Position numbers and translations under genes: made by a program. DNA of 64,000 nt from Variovorax sp037204085 (lineage in GTDB: Bacteria; Pseudomonadota; Gammaproteobacteria; Burkholderiales; Burkholderiaceae_C), in contig NZ_JBBCBW010000022.1 of assembly GCF_037204085.1 (NCBI RefSeq), forward strand, positions 1 through 64,000, in the 5' to 3' direction. Shown here piece by piece: positions 27,222 to 35,782 of the stretch; the stretch's first letter is position 1; every line of letters begins with the position of its first letter. The notes under the pieces were generated by a model. That model ran no database searches. It worked only from the letters and a program-made list of their open reading frames with translations, and had not been told where the DNA came from.

Positions 27222-28121
27222 ATGATCCAGCGCAAGACCCACCTCGACTCCCTCGCCATCGGCCTTCTCATCGCATGCTGCGCGTTCTGGGGGCTGCAGC
27301 AGATTCTCATCAAGACCACCGTCACCGAAGTGCCGCCGCTCTGGCAGGCCTCCATCCGCATGGCGGGTGCGGTGGCGCTGCTGTGGCTCTGGTGCGTGTC
27401 GCGCCGGGTGCCGCTTTTCGAGCGCGACGGCACGCTGCCGGGCGGCCTGCTCGTGGGGCTGCTTTTCGCGGGCGAATTCGCCTGCATCTACCTGGGCCTG
27501 CAGCACACCTCGGCCTCGCGGCTCACGGTGTTTCTGTACACCGCGCCTTTCTGGGTGTCGCTGCTGCTGCCGCGCTGGGTGCCGGCCGAACGCCTGCGGG
27601 GCTTGCAATGGGCGGGCCTCGTCATCGCGTTCGCGGCCGTGGTGTTCGCGTTCAGCGAGGGCTTCGGGCACTCGAGCTCCAACCAGCTGCTGGGCGATGC
27701 CATGGGGCTCGTCGGCGGCATGCTCTGGGGCCTGACCACGCTGGCACTGCGCACCACGCGGCTTGCGACCGCGAGCGCCGAGAAGGCCTTGTTCTATCAG
27801 GTGGGCGTGACCGCCGCGGTGTGCCCGGTGATCTCGCTGCTGCTGGGCGAAAAGTGGGGTTTCTCGTATTCGGCCTGGGCGTGGACCTCGATCGGCCTGC
27901 AAACCGTGATCGGTGCGTTCGCGAGCTATCTCACGTGGATGTGGCTGCTGCGGCACTACCCCGCCACGCAGATGTCGTCGTTCAGCTTTCTGACGCCGCT
28001 GTTCGCGCTGGTGTTCGGCGTGGTGCTGCTCAGCGAACCGCTCACATTGCAACTGATGCTCGCGCTGGTGGGTGTCGCCTTGGGCATCGTGATGGTCAAT
28101 CGGCGAAAGGCGCGGGCATGA
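27222..28121 (+). CDS. EamA/DMT-superfamily transporter
   Basis: A 299-residue inner-membrane protein with about ten transmembrane helices arranged as two EamA repeats (1-145 and 150-290). The first helix contains AFWGLQQILIK and the second repeat GGMLWGLTTLALRT. Family members export amino acids and other metabolites. The start at 27222 lies 8 bases after the flavin reductase stop, and its own stop overlaps the glutaminase start (ATGA). The link to glutaminase would fit export of an amino acid or amide, but that is inference. Confidence 0.92.
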   Translation: MIQRKTHLDSLAIGLLIACCAFWGLQQILIKTTVTEVPPLWQASIRMAGAVALLWLWCVSRRVPLFERDGTLPGGLLVGLLFAGEFACIYLGLQHTSASRLTVFLYTAPFWVSLLLPRWVPAERLRGLQWAGLVIAFAAVVFAFSEGFGHSSSNQLLGDAMGLVGGMLWGLTTLALRTTRLATASAEKALFYQVGVTAAVCPVISLLLGEKWGFSYSAWAWTSIGLQTVIGAFASYLTWMWLLRHYPATQMSSFSFLTPLFALVFGVVLLSEPLTLQLMLALVGVALGIVMVNRRKARA

Positions 28122-29056
28122 AGGACACAGACTTCCAGCCGGTGCTCGACGACATCGTCGCCACGCTGCGGCCGCTGCTGGGCAAGGCCGGCACGGTGGC
28201 CAGCTACATTCCCGCGCTGGCCAGCGTCGACCCGCGGCAGCTCGGCATTGCGCTGCGCACCTGCCAGGGCGCAGAGGCTTTTGCGGGCGATGCCGAAACG
28301 CCGTTCTCGATCCAGAGCGTGTCCAAGCTCTTCACGCTCACGCTCGCCATGCAGCGCATGGGCGATGCGCTGTGGGAGCGCATCGGACGCGAGCCCTCGG
28401 GCAACCCCTTCAACTCGCTGGTGCAACTGGAGAACGAGCACGGCAAGCCGCGCAATCCGTTCATCAATGCGGGCGCCATTGCGGTGGCCGACCGCCTGGT
28501 GAGCCAGGCGCTTGCTGCCGGCGGCAGCGCAAAGGCCGACATTCTTGCGTTGATGGGCAGCCTGTGCGGAGAGCCGATCGCGTTCGACGACGAGGTGGCG
28601 CAGTCCGAAGCCGCCACGGGCTTTCGCAACGTCGCGCTGGCCAACTTCATGAAGAGCTTCGGCAAGATCGACAACGACGTGGCCGATGTGCTCGGCACCT
28701 ACTTTCACCAGTGCGCGCTGCGGATGAACTGCCGCCAGCTCGCACGGGCGGCCGCGTTCCTGTGCCGCGACGGTGCGCATCCGATCGACGGCCAGGCCGA
28801 CGTTACCGGCGAGCGGCAGGCGCGGCGCATCAACTCGCTGATGCTCACCTGCGGAACCTACGATGCCGCGGGCGATGTGGCGTTTTCGATCGGCCTGCCC
28901 TGCAAAAGCGGCGTGGGCGGCGGCATCGTGGCCGTGGTGCCCGACAGGCTCACGCTGTGCGTCTGGTCGCCCGCGCTGGACGCCACCGGCAACTCGCTGC
29001 TCGGCATGAAGGCGCTGGAGCTCTTCGTCGCGCGCACCGGGCTGTCGGTCTTCTGA
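28118..29056 (+). CDS. glsA: Glutaminase, serine-dependent family
   Basis: A 312-residue enzyme hydrolysing L-glutamine to glutamate and ammonia. It belongs to the beta-lactamase-like family: Ser67-x-x-Lys70 in SIQSVSKLF, the NPFNSLVQLE and KPRNPFINAGAI stretches that contact the substrate, and a C-terminal SGVGGGI. The length matches E. coli GlsA (about 310). ATGA overlap with the EamA gene implies coupled translation. Confidence 0.96.
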   Translation: MKDTDFQPVLDDIVATLRPLLGKAGTVASYIPALASVDPRQLGIALRTCQGAEAFAGDAETPFSIQSVSKLFTLTLAMQRMGDALWERIGREPSGNPFNSLVQLENEHGKPRNPFINAGAIAVADRLVSQALAAGGSAKADILALMGSLCGEPIAFDDEVAQSEAATGFRNVALANFMKSFGKIDNDVADVLGTYFHQCALRMNCRQLARAAAFLCRDGAHPIDGQADVTGERQARRINSLMLTCGTYDAAGDVAFSIGLPCKSGVGGGIVAVVPDRLTLCVWSPALDATGNSLLGMKALELFVARTGLSVF

Positions 29057-29123
29057 GCGCTGAGCGCCCGCTGGCGCAGGCGAAAATGGCCGCGCGCAAA
29101 TCCACGCCCTCACAAGCATCCGA

Positions 29124-29630
29124 ATGACCGAAGCCACAGATTCCACCACCGACTCCGACGACACCCTCCCCCTTCAGGAAGCCCGCCTCTGGCGCGACGG
29201 CCAATGGACCGCCCGCGTCATCAAGAACGAGGAAGACGACGGCTGGGCTGTCGAGATGACCCGCCACGGAGACCCGGAGCCTGCGCTGGTCGGCCCCTGG
29301 ACCATGGGCCGCGACAAGAAGAACCCCAAGCCGCTCGACGGGCCCGCGTTTTCAACGCTGGTGAAGACCGCCGCCGAAGTCATTCGCCGCCATGAGCAGC
29401 AGCTGCACGCCACGCTCAACAAGAGCGTGACCGTCACCGCGCGCAATGACCAGCGCGTGCGGGTGTCGCTCGCCATCGTTCCCGACGAGGACAGCCCCTC
29501 CGCCACGCTCACCGCGCACGACGATGCGGACGACACCGAGCTTGCCAGCGTCAACGTCTCGCCGGCCTTCAGGCTCACCACGTCCAGCGCCACGGCCTGG
29601 ATCGAGTCCGACTACGCACGCCCTCGCTGA
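29124..29630 (+). CDS. Conserved-type hypothetical protein, 168 residues
   Basis: An acidic soluble protein. The first 15 residues are Thr/Asp/Ser-rich, and then it appears to fold as a single beta-rich domain with LWRDGQWTARVIKNEEDDGWAVEM and PWTMGRDKKNPKPLDGPAFSTLVKTAAEVIRRHEQQL. The C-terminal half (VTVTARNDQRVRVSLAIVPDED) is a further beta stretch. I recognise no catalytic motif or family. It starts 67 bases after glutaminase and ends at a strong terminator, so it is probably the last gene of the flavin reductase-EamA-glutaminase run or a separate short unit. Confidence 0.75.
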   Translation: MTEATDSTTDSDDTLPLQEARLWRDGQWTARVIKNEEDDGWAVEMTRHGDPEPALVGPWTMGRDKKNPKPLDGPAFSTLVKTAAEVIRRHEQQLHATLNKSVTVTARNDQRVRVSLAIVPDEDSPSATLTAHDDADDTELASVNVSPAFRLTTSSATAWIESDYARPR

Positions 29631-29723
29631 AGGCCGCCGCAATCAGCGAAATGACGTATGGGCAGCCCCCGCTGAGTTGAGAACAATCGGCTTCGACGAC
29701 ACCCACCGCCGCACCGCAGACGA

Positions 29724-29760
29724 GCCCGAGCCGGATGAACACCCGGCCCGGGCTTTTTTT
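29724..29760 (+). terminator. Intrinsic terminator
   Basis: An 11-base stem (29724-29734 with 29743-29753, one A/C mismatch) with an eight-base loop, followed by T7. It separates the 168-residue gene from the aliphatic amidase, whose start is 34 bases further on. Confidence 0.85.
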
Positions 29761-29793
29761 CTTGTTTCTCAACCATCCTTCAGGAGCAGCGTC

Positions 29794-30831
29794 ATGCGAC
29801 ATGGTGATATTTCGAGCAGCAGCGATTGCGTGGGCGTCGCGGTCGTCAACTACAAGATGCCCCGCCTGCACACCAAGGCCGAGGTGCTGGACAACGCCCG
29901 CAAGATCGGCGAGATGCTGGTCGGCATGAAGAAGGGACTGCCGGGCATGGACCTGGTGATCTTTCCCGAATACTCCACGCACGGGATCATGTACGACGCG
30001 AAGGAGATGTACGACACCGCCGCCGCCGTGCCCGGGGAGGAGACTGCCATCTTTGCCGACGCCTGCCGCCGCGCCAACGTGTGGGGCGTGTTCTCGCTGA
30101 CCGGCGAGCGGCATGAGGCGCATCCGGACAAGGCGCCCTACAACACGCTGATCCTCATGAACAACCAGGGCGAAATCGTCCAGAAGTACCGCAAGATCAT
30201 GCCGTGGGTGCCCATCGAGGGTTGGTACCCGGGCGACCGCACCTACGTGAGCGACGGCCCCAAGGGCATGAAGATCAGCCTCATCGTCTGCGACGACGGC
30301 AACTACCCCGAGATCTGGCGCGACTGCACCATGCGCGGCGCCGAACTCGTCATTCGCTGCCAGGGCTACATGTACCCGGCCAAGGAGCAGCAGATTCTTG
30401 TCTCCAAGGCCATGGCCTTCATGAACAACACCTACGTGGCGGTGGCCAACGCGGCGGGCTTCGATGGCGTGTACTCGTACTTCGGGCATTCGGCCATCAT
30501 CGGCTTCGACGGCCGCACGCTCGGCGAATGCGGCGAGGAAGAAATGGGCATCAACTACGCCGAGCTTTCCATGGGACTGATCCGCGATGCGCGCAAGAAC
30601 GGCCAGTCGCAGAACCACCTGTTCAAGCTCATGCACCGCGGCTACACCGGCGTCATCAATTCGGGCGACGGCGACAAGGGCGTGGCCGAATGCCCGTTCG
30701 ACTTCTACAAGCAGTGGATCGAAGACCCCGAAGCCGCGCGCAAGCAGGTGGAGTCGTTCACACGCAGCACCATCGGCACCGCCGAGTGCCCAATCGAAGG
30801 CCTTCCGAACGAGCCCACGCGCAGCAGCTGA
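29794..30831 (+). CDS. amiE: Aliphatic amidase
   Basis: A 345-residue nitrilase-superfamily enzyme converting short aliphatic amides (acetamide, propionamide, acrylamide) to the acid and ammonia. The catalytic triad falls at the canonical numbers: Glu59 (FPEYS), Lys134 (KYRKIMPW) and Cys166 (VCDDGNYPE). The ATG at 29794 follows CAGGAG. The length equals that of Pseudomonas AmiE. The gene is not beside amiC/amiR or a urea-type transporter; instead it converges on a LysR gene with a 2-base gap, which may regulate something else. Confidence 0.96.
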   Translation: MRHGDISSSSDCVGVAVVNYKMPRLHTKAEVLDNARKIGEMLVGMKKGLPGMDLVIFPEYSTHGIMYDAKEMYDTAAAVPGEETAIFADACRRANVWGVFSLTGERHEAHPDKAPYNTLILMNNQGEIVQKYRKIMPWVPIEGWYPGDRTYVSDGPKGMKISLIVCDDGNYPEIWRDCTMRGAELVIRCQGYMYPAKEQQILVSKAMAFMNNTYVAVANAAGFDGVYSYFGHSAIIGFDGRTLGECGEEEMGINYAELSMGLIRDARKNGQSQNHLFKLMHRGYTGVINSGDGDKGVAECPFDFYKQWIEDPEAARKQVESFTRSTIGTAECPIEGLPNEPTRSS

Positions 30832-30833
30832 AA

Positions 30834-31724
30834 TCAGAGCTGGCGAAACTCCGTCAGCACCTTCAACACGCTGAGCGTGGCGCCGTCGAGCGTGGCACGC
30901 TGGCGGTGTGCAATGCCAAGGCGGCGTGTGAGCCTGGGCGTGACCGGCAAGATCTGCATGCGCTCGTTCAGCGCCGCGTCGGTGGACTGCTGCAGCGGCA
31001 GCAGCGCGGCGCCGTAGCCGGCCGCCACCAGGCTGCGGATGGCAGCGTCGTAGTTCAGCTCGATGCGCGCGCGCGGCGCGAAACCCGCCGCCGCAAACCA
31101 CTCCATGGTGAGCCGGTACATGTGCGTGGTGGCCTCGTTGAAGATCAGCGGCTGCGCCGCCAGCCACGCGGGCGTCACGCGCTTGGGCGCCTTCCAGCGC
31201 TGCGGCACAAAGGCCATCATGGGCTGGTCGCGCCAAGGCGTCACGACCAGATCGCGCAGCGGCGGCTGCGGCACCGCCACCAGGCCGATGTCGAGCGTGC
31301 CCGCCGCCAGCCGAGACATCGCGTCGTTCGAGCCGAGGATGCTCACCTCCACGTCGATGCCCGAATGCCCGACGCCCAATGCCTCGAGCACCTGCGGCAG
31401 CAGGTCGACCACCACGCCGGTGGACGTGCCCAGCCGCACGCGGCCGGTGCGCCCCTCGGCTTGGCGCTTGACGGCTTCGATGGCGTCGTCGGTGTCGCGC
31501 AGCAGCTTGCGTCCGCGCTCGACCAATGCCGCGCCAGCCGCGGTGGGCGTGACACGGCGGTTGCCGCGCACCACCAGGGATGTGCCCAGCCGCGATTCGA
31601 GTTCGCTGATGTGCAGGCTTACCGTGGGCTGCGCAAGGTGCAGTGCATTGGCCGCCGCCGAGAAAGTGCCAAGGTCCGCAATGGCAATGAGCGTGCGAAG
31701 CTGGTCGAGGTTGAGGTGTCGCAT
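30834..31724 (-). CDS. LysR-family transcriptional regulator
   Basis: A 296-residue regulator with N-terminal helix-turn-helix (TFSAAANALHLAQPTVSLHISELE at about 20-43) and a standard LysR effector domain. It converges on the amidase gene and is divergent from the small DUF1127 gene at 31815. The region between carries a perfect TGGAAGT / ACTTCCA dyad (31738-31764), 14 bases upstream of this gene's start, a typical place for LysR autoregulation. Confidence 0.93.
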   Translation of the reverse strand: MRHLNLDQLRTLIAIADLGTFSAAANALHLAQPTVSLHISELESRLGTSLVVRGNRRVTPTAAGAALVERGRKLLRDTDDAIEAVKRQAEGRTGRVRLGTSTGVVVDLLPQVLEALGVGHSGIDVEVSILGSNDAMSRLAAGTLDIGLVAVPQPPLRDLVVTPWRDQPMMAFVPQRWKAPKRVTPAWLAAQPLIFNEATTHMYRLTMEWFAAAGFAPRARIELNYDAAIRSLVAAGYGAALLPLQQSTDAALNERMQILPVTPRLTRRLGIAHRQRATLDGATLSVLKVLTEFRQL

Positions 31725-31737
31725 CAGAAATGCTGAT

Positions 31738-31764
31738 TGGAAGTGTCAGGAATCTCAACTTCCA
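31738..31764. promoter_or_regulatory. LysR-type dyad in a divergent promoter
   Basis: TGGAAGT (31738-31744) and ACTTCCA (31758-31764) are perfect 7-base arms with 13 bases between. They sit between the LysR gene (start 31724) and the DUF1127 gene (start 31815). Confidence 0.5.
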
Positions 31765-31814
31765 CAATAGCATGCCTCGCCGGAAGATCGGTGCTCCCCA
31801 ACAAGGAGCCCATC

Positions 31815-32009
31815 GTGACAGCGCCAACGCACTCGCCCTTTCATCAACGCCTGATGCGTGCCCTGCGCAGCTTGCGCCGCCGCGCCGCGGAGCACCGCCG
31901 CAACCGCGCGGACTCGCAGCATCTGGCCGGCATGAGCGACCACGAGCTGCGAGACCTGGGCATCGGGCGCAGCCAGGTCCAAGCGTTGACGGAGCGGGAC
32001 AAGTACTGA
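31815..32009 (+). CDS. DUF1127 (YjiS-like) small protein
   Basis: A 64-residue basic protein from a GTG at 31815 with AAGGAG eight bases upstream. The C-terminal DUF1127 core is clear: LAGMSDHELRDLGIGRSQVQALTERD, preceded by an Arg-rich helix. Small DUF1127 proteins in alpha-proteobacteria bind RNA or affect phosphate and polyamine metabolism; the role here is unknown. It is divergent from the LysR gene across a perfect dyad, so it may be that regulator's target. Confidence 0.85.
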   Translation: MTAPTHSPFHQRLMRALRSLRRRAAEHRRNRADSQHLAGMSDHELRDLGIGRSQVQALTERDKY

Positions 32010-32066
32010 AAGAAAACCGCCTCGACCTTCAGACGCCGACGCGCAATTTGAGGTTCAATCCGGGGC

Positions 32067-33758
32067 GTGCCCAAACCCGCTGCTCCCACCCCGCTTTCCA
32101 TCGAACTCACCTCGCCGCAATCGGTGAACGGCCGCCGCGCGGCCTTCCAGTCGCTCTGGCTGCTTGCGCGCATGAAGCACGCGCACGATGCCGAAGGCGG
32201 CCTGGTGCGGCTGTCAGACCTTCGCGGCGAAGTCACCGGCGCGAGCACGCTGCGCATGGTGGTGAGCCGAGCCTTCCGCGACTTCAAGGCGTGGAATGTC
32301 GAGGTCGGCTGGGGCGAAGACACGCAGCGTGAGCCGCGCTTCCTGAACGACGAGCGGCGCAGCCAAGGGCCCTTCTGGTTGCCCGCGGCGGAGGCGAAGC
32401 GTGTACGCCTGCTGGTGGGCGGCCGCGCCGCCACGGCGGCCGAGGTGGCGTCTTTTCTCGGGCTGCGTTCGCGCAAGCTGGCCTCAGCGGAGCCAGGCTC
32501 GCCGATGCCGCCCGATGCCGTGCACCTGCAAGACGCCGCGTTCTGGAAGCAGCTGGTCGCCTCTCAGCAGGCGGCGCGGCAAGGCCGGCTCATGGCGCCG
32601 GTGGCGGGTGGCGGCACGCCGGGTCAACCGGCCAGCGCGCTCGAGTCCATCCGCCTGGCCGGCACGCTGGCCGCCACCGACTTCCAGCGCGCGCTGGTCA
32701 CGCTCAACGAGGCCATGCTGTGGCGCCGGCTCGGCGACAACGAACAGGCTCGCCGCCGGCTGCAGGCGCTCAAGAAGCAGCGCCTCGCGCACCATGTGGC
32801 GGGCAACGACTACCTGGGTGCGATGGAATGCATCGTCTCGGCGTGGTGCGCCTACACCGCGCGCGACCTGCCGCTGGCCGAATCGCTGCTGGGCGGCATG
32901 GCCGGTGATGCGGCGCGCGGCCTGGTGCTGCGCCACCACCCCGACGTGCGCTTCGAGTGGTGCAACCTCTGGGCGCTGGTGTGCCGCTCGCGCGCACTGG
33001 GTCTTGCCGCCGACGACAAGCCCGCCGCCGCGGCACTGGCCGAAGAGGCATTGCGCCGCTTCGGCGAGGCGCTGGCCGCGGCCTTCGAGTCGCACTCCTT
33101 CGACGCGGCGCAGCACGTGGCCGCCAACATGGGCATGGCCGCATGGCTGTTCGACCGCGTCGGCCTCTCCGACCTGCCGGCCCTGACGCATGACGGCAAT
33201 GCCGACACCACGCGCCGCGCCGTGCAGTGGATTGCCTTCAGCGAGTGGCTCTGCGGCCACACCGACGGGCAAGGCCGCTCGGCATGGAACGCGATCTACC
33301 TGATGCGCATCGCGCGCGGCCATTGCCGCGCAGAGCCGCAATCCACGCTCGCGCAATTTCGCGCGCAGAAACCGCTGGACCCGGCCGCGATATCGAAGCT
33401 CGCCGGGCCGCTTGCGGATGCGTTCGATGCAGCGCACTGGCCTGCGCGCTGGGTCGATGTGGCACAGGCGCGATTGGCCGACCACCTGGCCGGGCGCCGA
33501 CGCTATCCGGGCCTGCAGCATTGCAGCCTGCTCTTCGAGCACGCCTGGTACGCGGCGCATGCGGGCGACCTGCAAGCGGCCGAACAGTCGCTGTGCCTGC
33601 TGCGCGAAGCATTGCCGCAGCTCGTGCCGAGCGACCGCGCTTATTTCACGGAGTCATGGAACGACACGCTGCCGGCTGAACTCGTGCTGGAGACAAAGCC
33701 GCCGCGCAGGCCCGCGGTGCGGAAGAAGGCTGTTCGAAAATCGGGCAAGCTCAGCTAG
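32067..33758 (+). CDS. Large unknown protein, 563 residues
   Basis: From a GTG at 32067. The first 105 residues resemble a winged-helix unit (ARMKHAHDAEGGLVRLSDLRGEVTGASTLRMVVSRAFRDFKAW) but match no regulator family I know. The rest is Ala/Leu-rich and helical, with regular 30-40-residue units such as LNEAMLWRRLGDNEQARRR and HAWYAAHAGDLQAAEQSLCLL that look TPR-like. The C-terminus is basic (about 30 residues, Lys/Arg/Pro). No signal peptide or membrane helix is evident. Its stop shares CTAG with the convergent glycosylase-like gene. It could be a DNA-binding or scaffold protein. Confidence 0.8.
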   Translation: MPKPAAPTPLSIELTSPQSVNGRRAAFQSLWLLARMKHAHDAEGGLVRLSDLRGEVTGASTLRMVVSRAFRDFKAWNVEVGWGEDTQREPRFLNDERRSQGPFWLPAAEAKRVRLLVGGRAATAAEVASFLGLRSRKLASAEPGSPMPPDAVHLQDAAFWKQLVASQQAARQGRLMAPVAGGGTPGQPASALESIRLAGTLAATDFQRALVTLNEAMLWRRLGDNEQARRRLQALKKQRLAHHVAGNDYLGAMECIVSAWCAYTARDLPLAESLLGGMAGDAARGLVLRHHPDVRFEWCNLWALVCRSRALGLAADDKPAAAALAEEALRRFGEALAAAFESHSFDAAQHVAANMGMAAWLFDRVGLSDLPALTHDGNADTTRRAVQWIAFSEWLCGHTDGQGRSAWNAIYLMRIARGHCRAEPQSTLAQFRAQKPLDPAAISKLAGPLADAFDAAHWPARWVDVAQARLADHLAGRRRYPGLQHCSLLFEHAWYAAHAGDLQAAEQSLCLLREALPQLVPSDRAYFTESWNDTLPAELVLETKPPRRPAVRKKAVRKSGKLS

Positions 33759-34336
33759 CCGGCATTTGCCAACACATGGCGCACGCGCTCGCGCAGCACC
33801 GGCAGCACGTCGCGCTCGAACCACGGATGGTGCTTAAACCAGCCCGTGTTGCGCGGCGACGGGTGCGGCAGCGGGATGAAGCGCGGCGCGTATTCAGCAA
33901 AGGCTTCGACGGTTTCGGTCACGCCGCCCTTGCTGGCACTGCCCAGGAAATGGCGGTGCGCATACTGGCCGATGAGCAGTGTCAGTTCGATGTGCTTCAT
34001 CTGCGCAAGCAGGCGTTCGTGCCAGAGACCGGCGCATTCCTTTCGCGGCGGCAGGTCTCCGCTTCTGCCGCGGCCCGGGTAGCAATAGCCCATCGGCATG
34101 ATCGCCACGCGCGCGGGGTCGTAGAACACATCGCGGTCGATGCCGAGCCAGCGGCGCAACTGCTCGCCGCTCTTGTCGTTCCACGGCACGCCGGTGGTGT
34201 GCACCGTCAGGCTGGGGGCCTGGCCGACGATCAGCAGCCGCGCACTGGCGCTGGCCTGCACCACCGGCCGCGCACCCATCGGCAGGTGAGCGGCGCATGC
34301 ATTGCAGCTGCGGATATCCGCAAGCAGCGCATCCAT
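33755..34336 (-). CDS. Fe-S uracil-DNA-glycosylase-like protein
   Basis: A 193-residue member of the uracil-DNA glycosylase superfamily. Motif A is GQAPS (38-42) and motif B HPSPRN (158-163). Cys11, Cys14, Cys85 and Cys101 are spaced C-x2-C-x70-C-x15-C, as in family 4 and 5 enzymes that carry a [4Fe-4S] cluster. The GEAPG motif of family 4 is replaced by GQAPS, so base preference or activity may differ. A GTG nine bases upstream of the chosen ATG is an alternative start. The gene follows the PEP-mutase-family gene by 23 bases on the same strand and overlaps a convergent stop by 4 bases. Confidence 0.85.
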   Translation of the reverse strand: MDALLADIRSCNACAAHLPMGARPVVQASASARLLIVGQAPSLTVHTTGVPWNDKSGEQLRRWLGIDRDVFYDPARVAIMPMGYCYPGRGRSGDLPPRKECAGLWHERLLAQMKHIELTLLIGQYAHRHFLGSASKGGVTETVEAFAEYAPRFIPLPHPSPRNTGWFKHHPWFERDVLPVLRERVRHVLANAG

Positions 34337-34359
34337 GACGGGCACAGGGTCCTCTTCGC

Positions 34360-35193
34360 CTACCTCTTTCCGAACGGACGAAAGAAGCCGTCGAGCTCGC
34401 TGCCCATGGCGGCGCCCGCAAAATCGTCGAAGCGTCCTTCTTCCGCCAGCGTGCGCGCGGCGCGCATGAACCCGCCCCAGGCCGCACGCGCGAGCGCGCC
34501 GCCCACGCTCACGCGCCGCACGCCCAGTTCGGCAATGTCCTGCATGGTGAGCTCGCTCGTCGACCCTACGAGCAGGTTGACCGGTTTCGGCGCCACGGCC
34601 GCGACCACCGCGGCAATCTGCTCGCGCGTCTTGATGCCGGGTGCGTAGAGGCAATCGGCGCCGGCCTCGGCATAGGCCTTGAGCCGCGCGATGGTGTCGT
34701 CCAGGTCCGGGCGGCCCGCGAAGAAATTTTCGGCGCGGCCGACCAGCAAGGTGTCGCCGCCCGCCGCGTCGATGGCCTGGCGCGCAGCGCGCAGCCGCTC
34801 TACGGCCACGTCGATCGGGAAGAGCGGGTTCGCGGCATCGCCGGTCGAGTCCTCGATCGAAAGGCCGGCCACGCCGGTCTCGACCGCAAGCCGCACGCTC
34901 TCGGCAACGCCTTGCGCATCCGCGGCAAAGCCGTTCTCGAAATCGGCGTTCACCGGCAGGTCGGTGGCCGCGACCAGCTCTCGCAGATGGTCGAGGATCA
35001 ACCCTCGATCCAGCGCGCCGTCGGCCTTGCCGCGCGACCACGCAAAGCCCGAACTGGTGGTGGCCAGCGCCTTGAAGCCCAGGCCTTCGAGGTAGCGCGC
35101 GCTGCCCGTGTCCCAGGGGTTGGGAATCACGAAGCAGCCCTTCTCGTGAAGGGCGCGGAAGTCGGCGCGTTTTTGCGCGATGGTGCGGGTCAT
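34360..35193 (-). CDS. Isocitrate lyase / PEP mutase-family C-C lyase
   Basis: A 277-residue TIM-barrel enzyme. The metal-binding segment VNADFENGF (about 82-90) and GLSIEDSTGD identify the superfamily, and the RKTRXX-type ICL cysteine loop (KKCGH) is absent, so it is not isocitrate lyase. It belongs to the loosely defined oxaloacetate / 2-methylisocitrate / PEP-mutase-like group with a substrate I cannot name. The ATG at 35193 has GAGG seven bases upstream; the frame is open to 35301 but the leader has no family sequence. A dyad over its ribosome site (35202-35229) may act on the transcript or as operator. Confidence 0.85.
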   Translation of the reverse strand: MTRTIAQKRADFRALHEKGCFVIPNPWDTGSARYLEGLGFKALATTSSGFAWSRGKADGALDRGLILDHLRELVAATDLPVNADFENGFAADAQGVAESVRLAVETGVAGLSIEDSTGDAANPLFPIDVAVERLRAARQAIDAAGGDTLLVGRAENFFAGRPDLDDTIARLKAYAEAGADCLYAPGIKTREQIAAVVAAVAPKPVNLLVGSTSELTMQDIAELGVRRVSVGGALARAAWGGFMRAARTLAEEGRFDDFAGAAMGSELDGFFRPFGKR

Positions 35194-35201
35194 CGAAACC
35201 T

Positions 35202-35229
35202 CGTCTTTCTTTCTTGCATGCGAAAGACG
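35202..35229. promoter_or_regulatory. 8-base dyad over a 5' leader
   Basis: CGTCTTTC (35202-35209) and GAAAGACG (35222-35229) are perfect arms with a 12-base spacer. They lie immediately upstream of the PEP-mutase-family gene (35193) and 64 bases before the divergent membrane-protein gene. Either an operator or a leader hairpin is possible. Confidence 0.4.
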
Positions 35230-35292
35230 GAGTTTTAACGCAACAGCGCCGGCATTGCGCACTCGCGCCTTTCGGTGTTCTGATCGGTCCCC

Positions 35293-35751
35293 ATGCAACA
35301 CGTCATCCTGCTATTCATCCATCTTCTGGCCGCCGTCTTCTGGGTCGGCGGCATGGCCACCCTGCACTTTGCGGTGCGCCCCGCTGCTGTCGCCACGCTG
35401 GAGCCGCCGCTGCGCCTGCGCATGATGGCCACGGCGCTCCGGCGCTTCTTCGTCGGCGTGGATGCGGCGGTCACGCTGCTGTTCGTGACCGGCGTGGCCA
35501 TGATCCTGCTGATGGGCGGCTTCCGCGGCGTGCACTGGCGCGTCGAGGCGATGATGAGCATCGCCATCGTCATGGCGGGTATCTATGTCTACATCCGTGC
35601 GTCGGTATTCAAGGCCTTGCGGCGCGCGGTCGACGAAAGCGCGTGGCCCATCGCGGCCGGGCGGCTCGACATGATCCGCAAGCTGGTGAGCCTGAACCTC
35701 GCGCTGGGTGTGGTGGTGTTCGGCGTGGCGATCGTCGGGCGCGCAGGTTAA
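35293..35751 (+). CDS. Small four-helix membrane protein, CopD-like
   Basis: A 152-residue inner-membrane protein with about four hydrophobic helices (3-25, 50-76, 84-105, 128-148). The start HVILLFIHLLAAVFWVGGMATLHFAVRP, with His in helix 1 and WVGGM, resembles the CopD / DUF2269 group, in which His residues may bind haem or copper. There is no second conserved domain. It is divergent from the PEP-mutase-family gene and is followed by the 35.8-36.1 kb repeat region. Confidence 0.75.
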   Translation: MQHVILLFIHLLAAVFWVGGMATLHFAVRPAAVATLEPPLRLRMMATALRRFFVGVDAAVTLLFVTGVAMILLMGGFRGVHWRVEAMMSIAIVMAGIYVYIRASVFKALRRAVDESAWPIAAGRLDMIRKLVSLNLALGVVVFGVAIVGRAG

Positions 35752-35782
35752 GAGCCTTGGTGGTTGCTCGTTTGGGGGGCGC

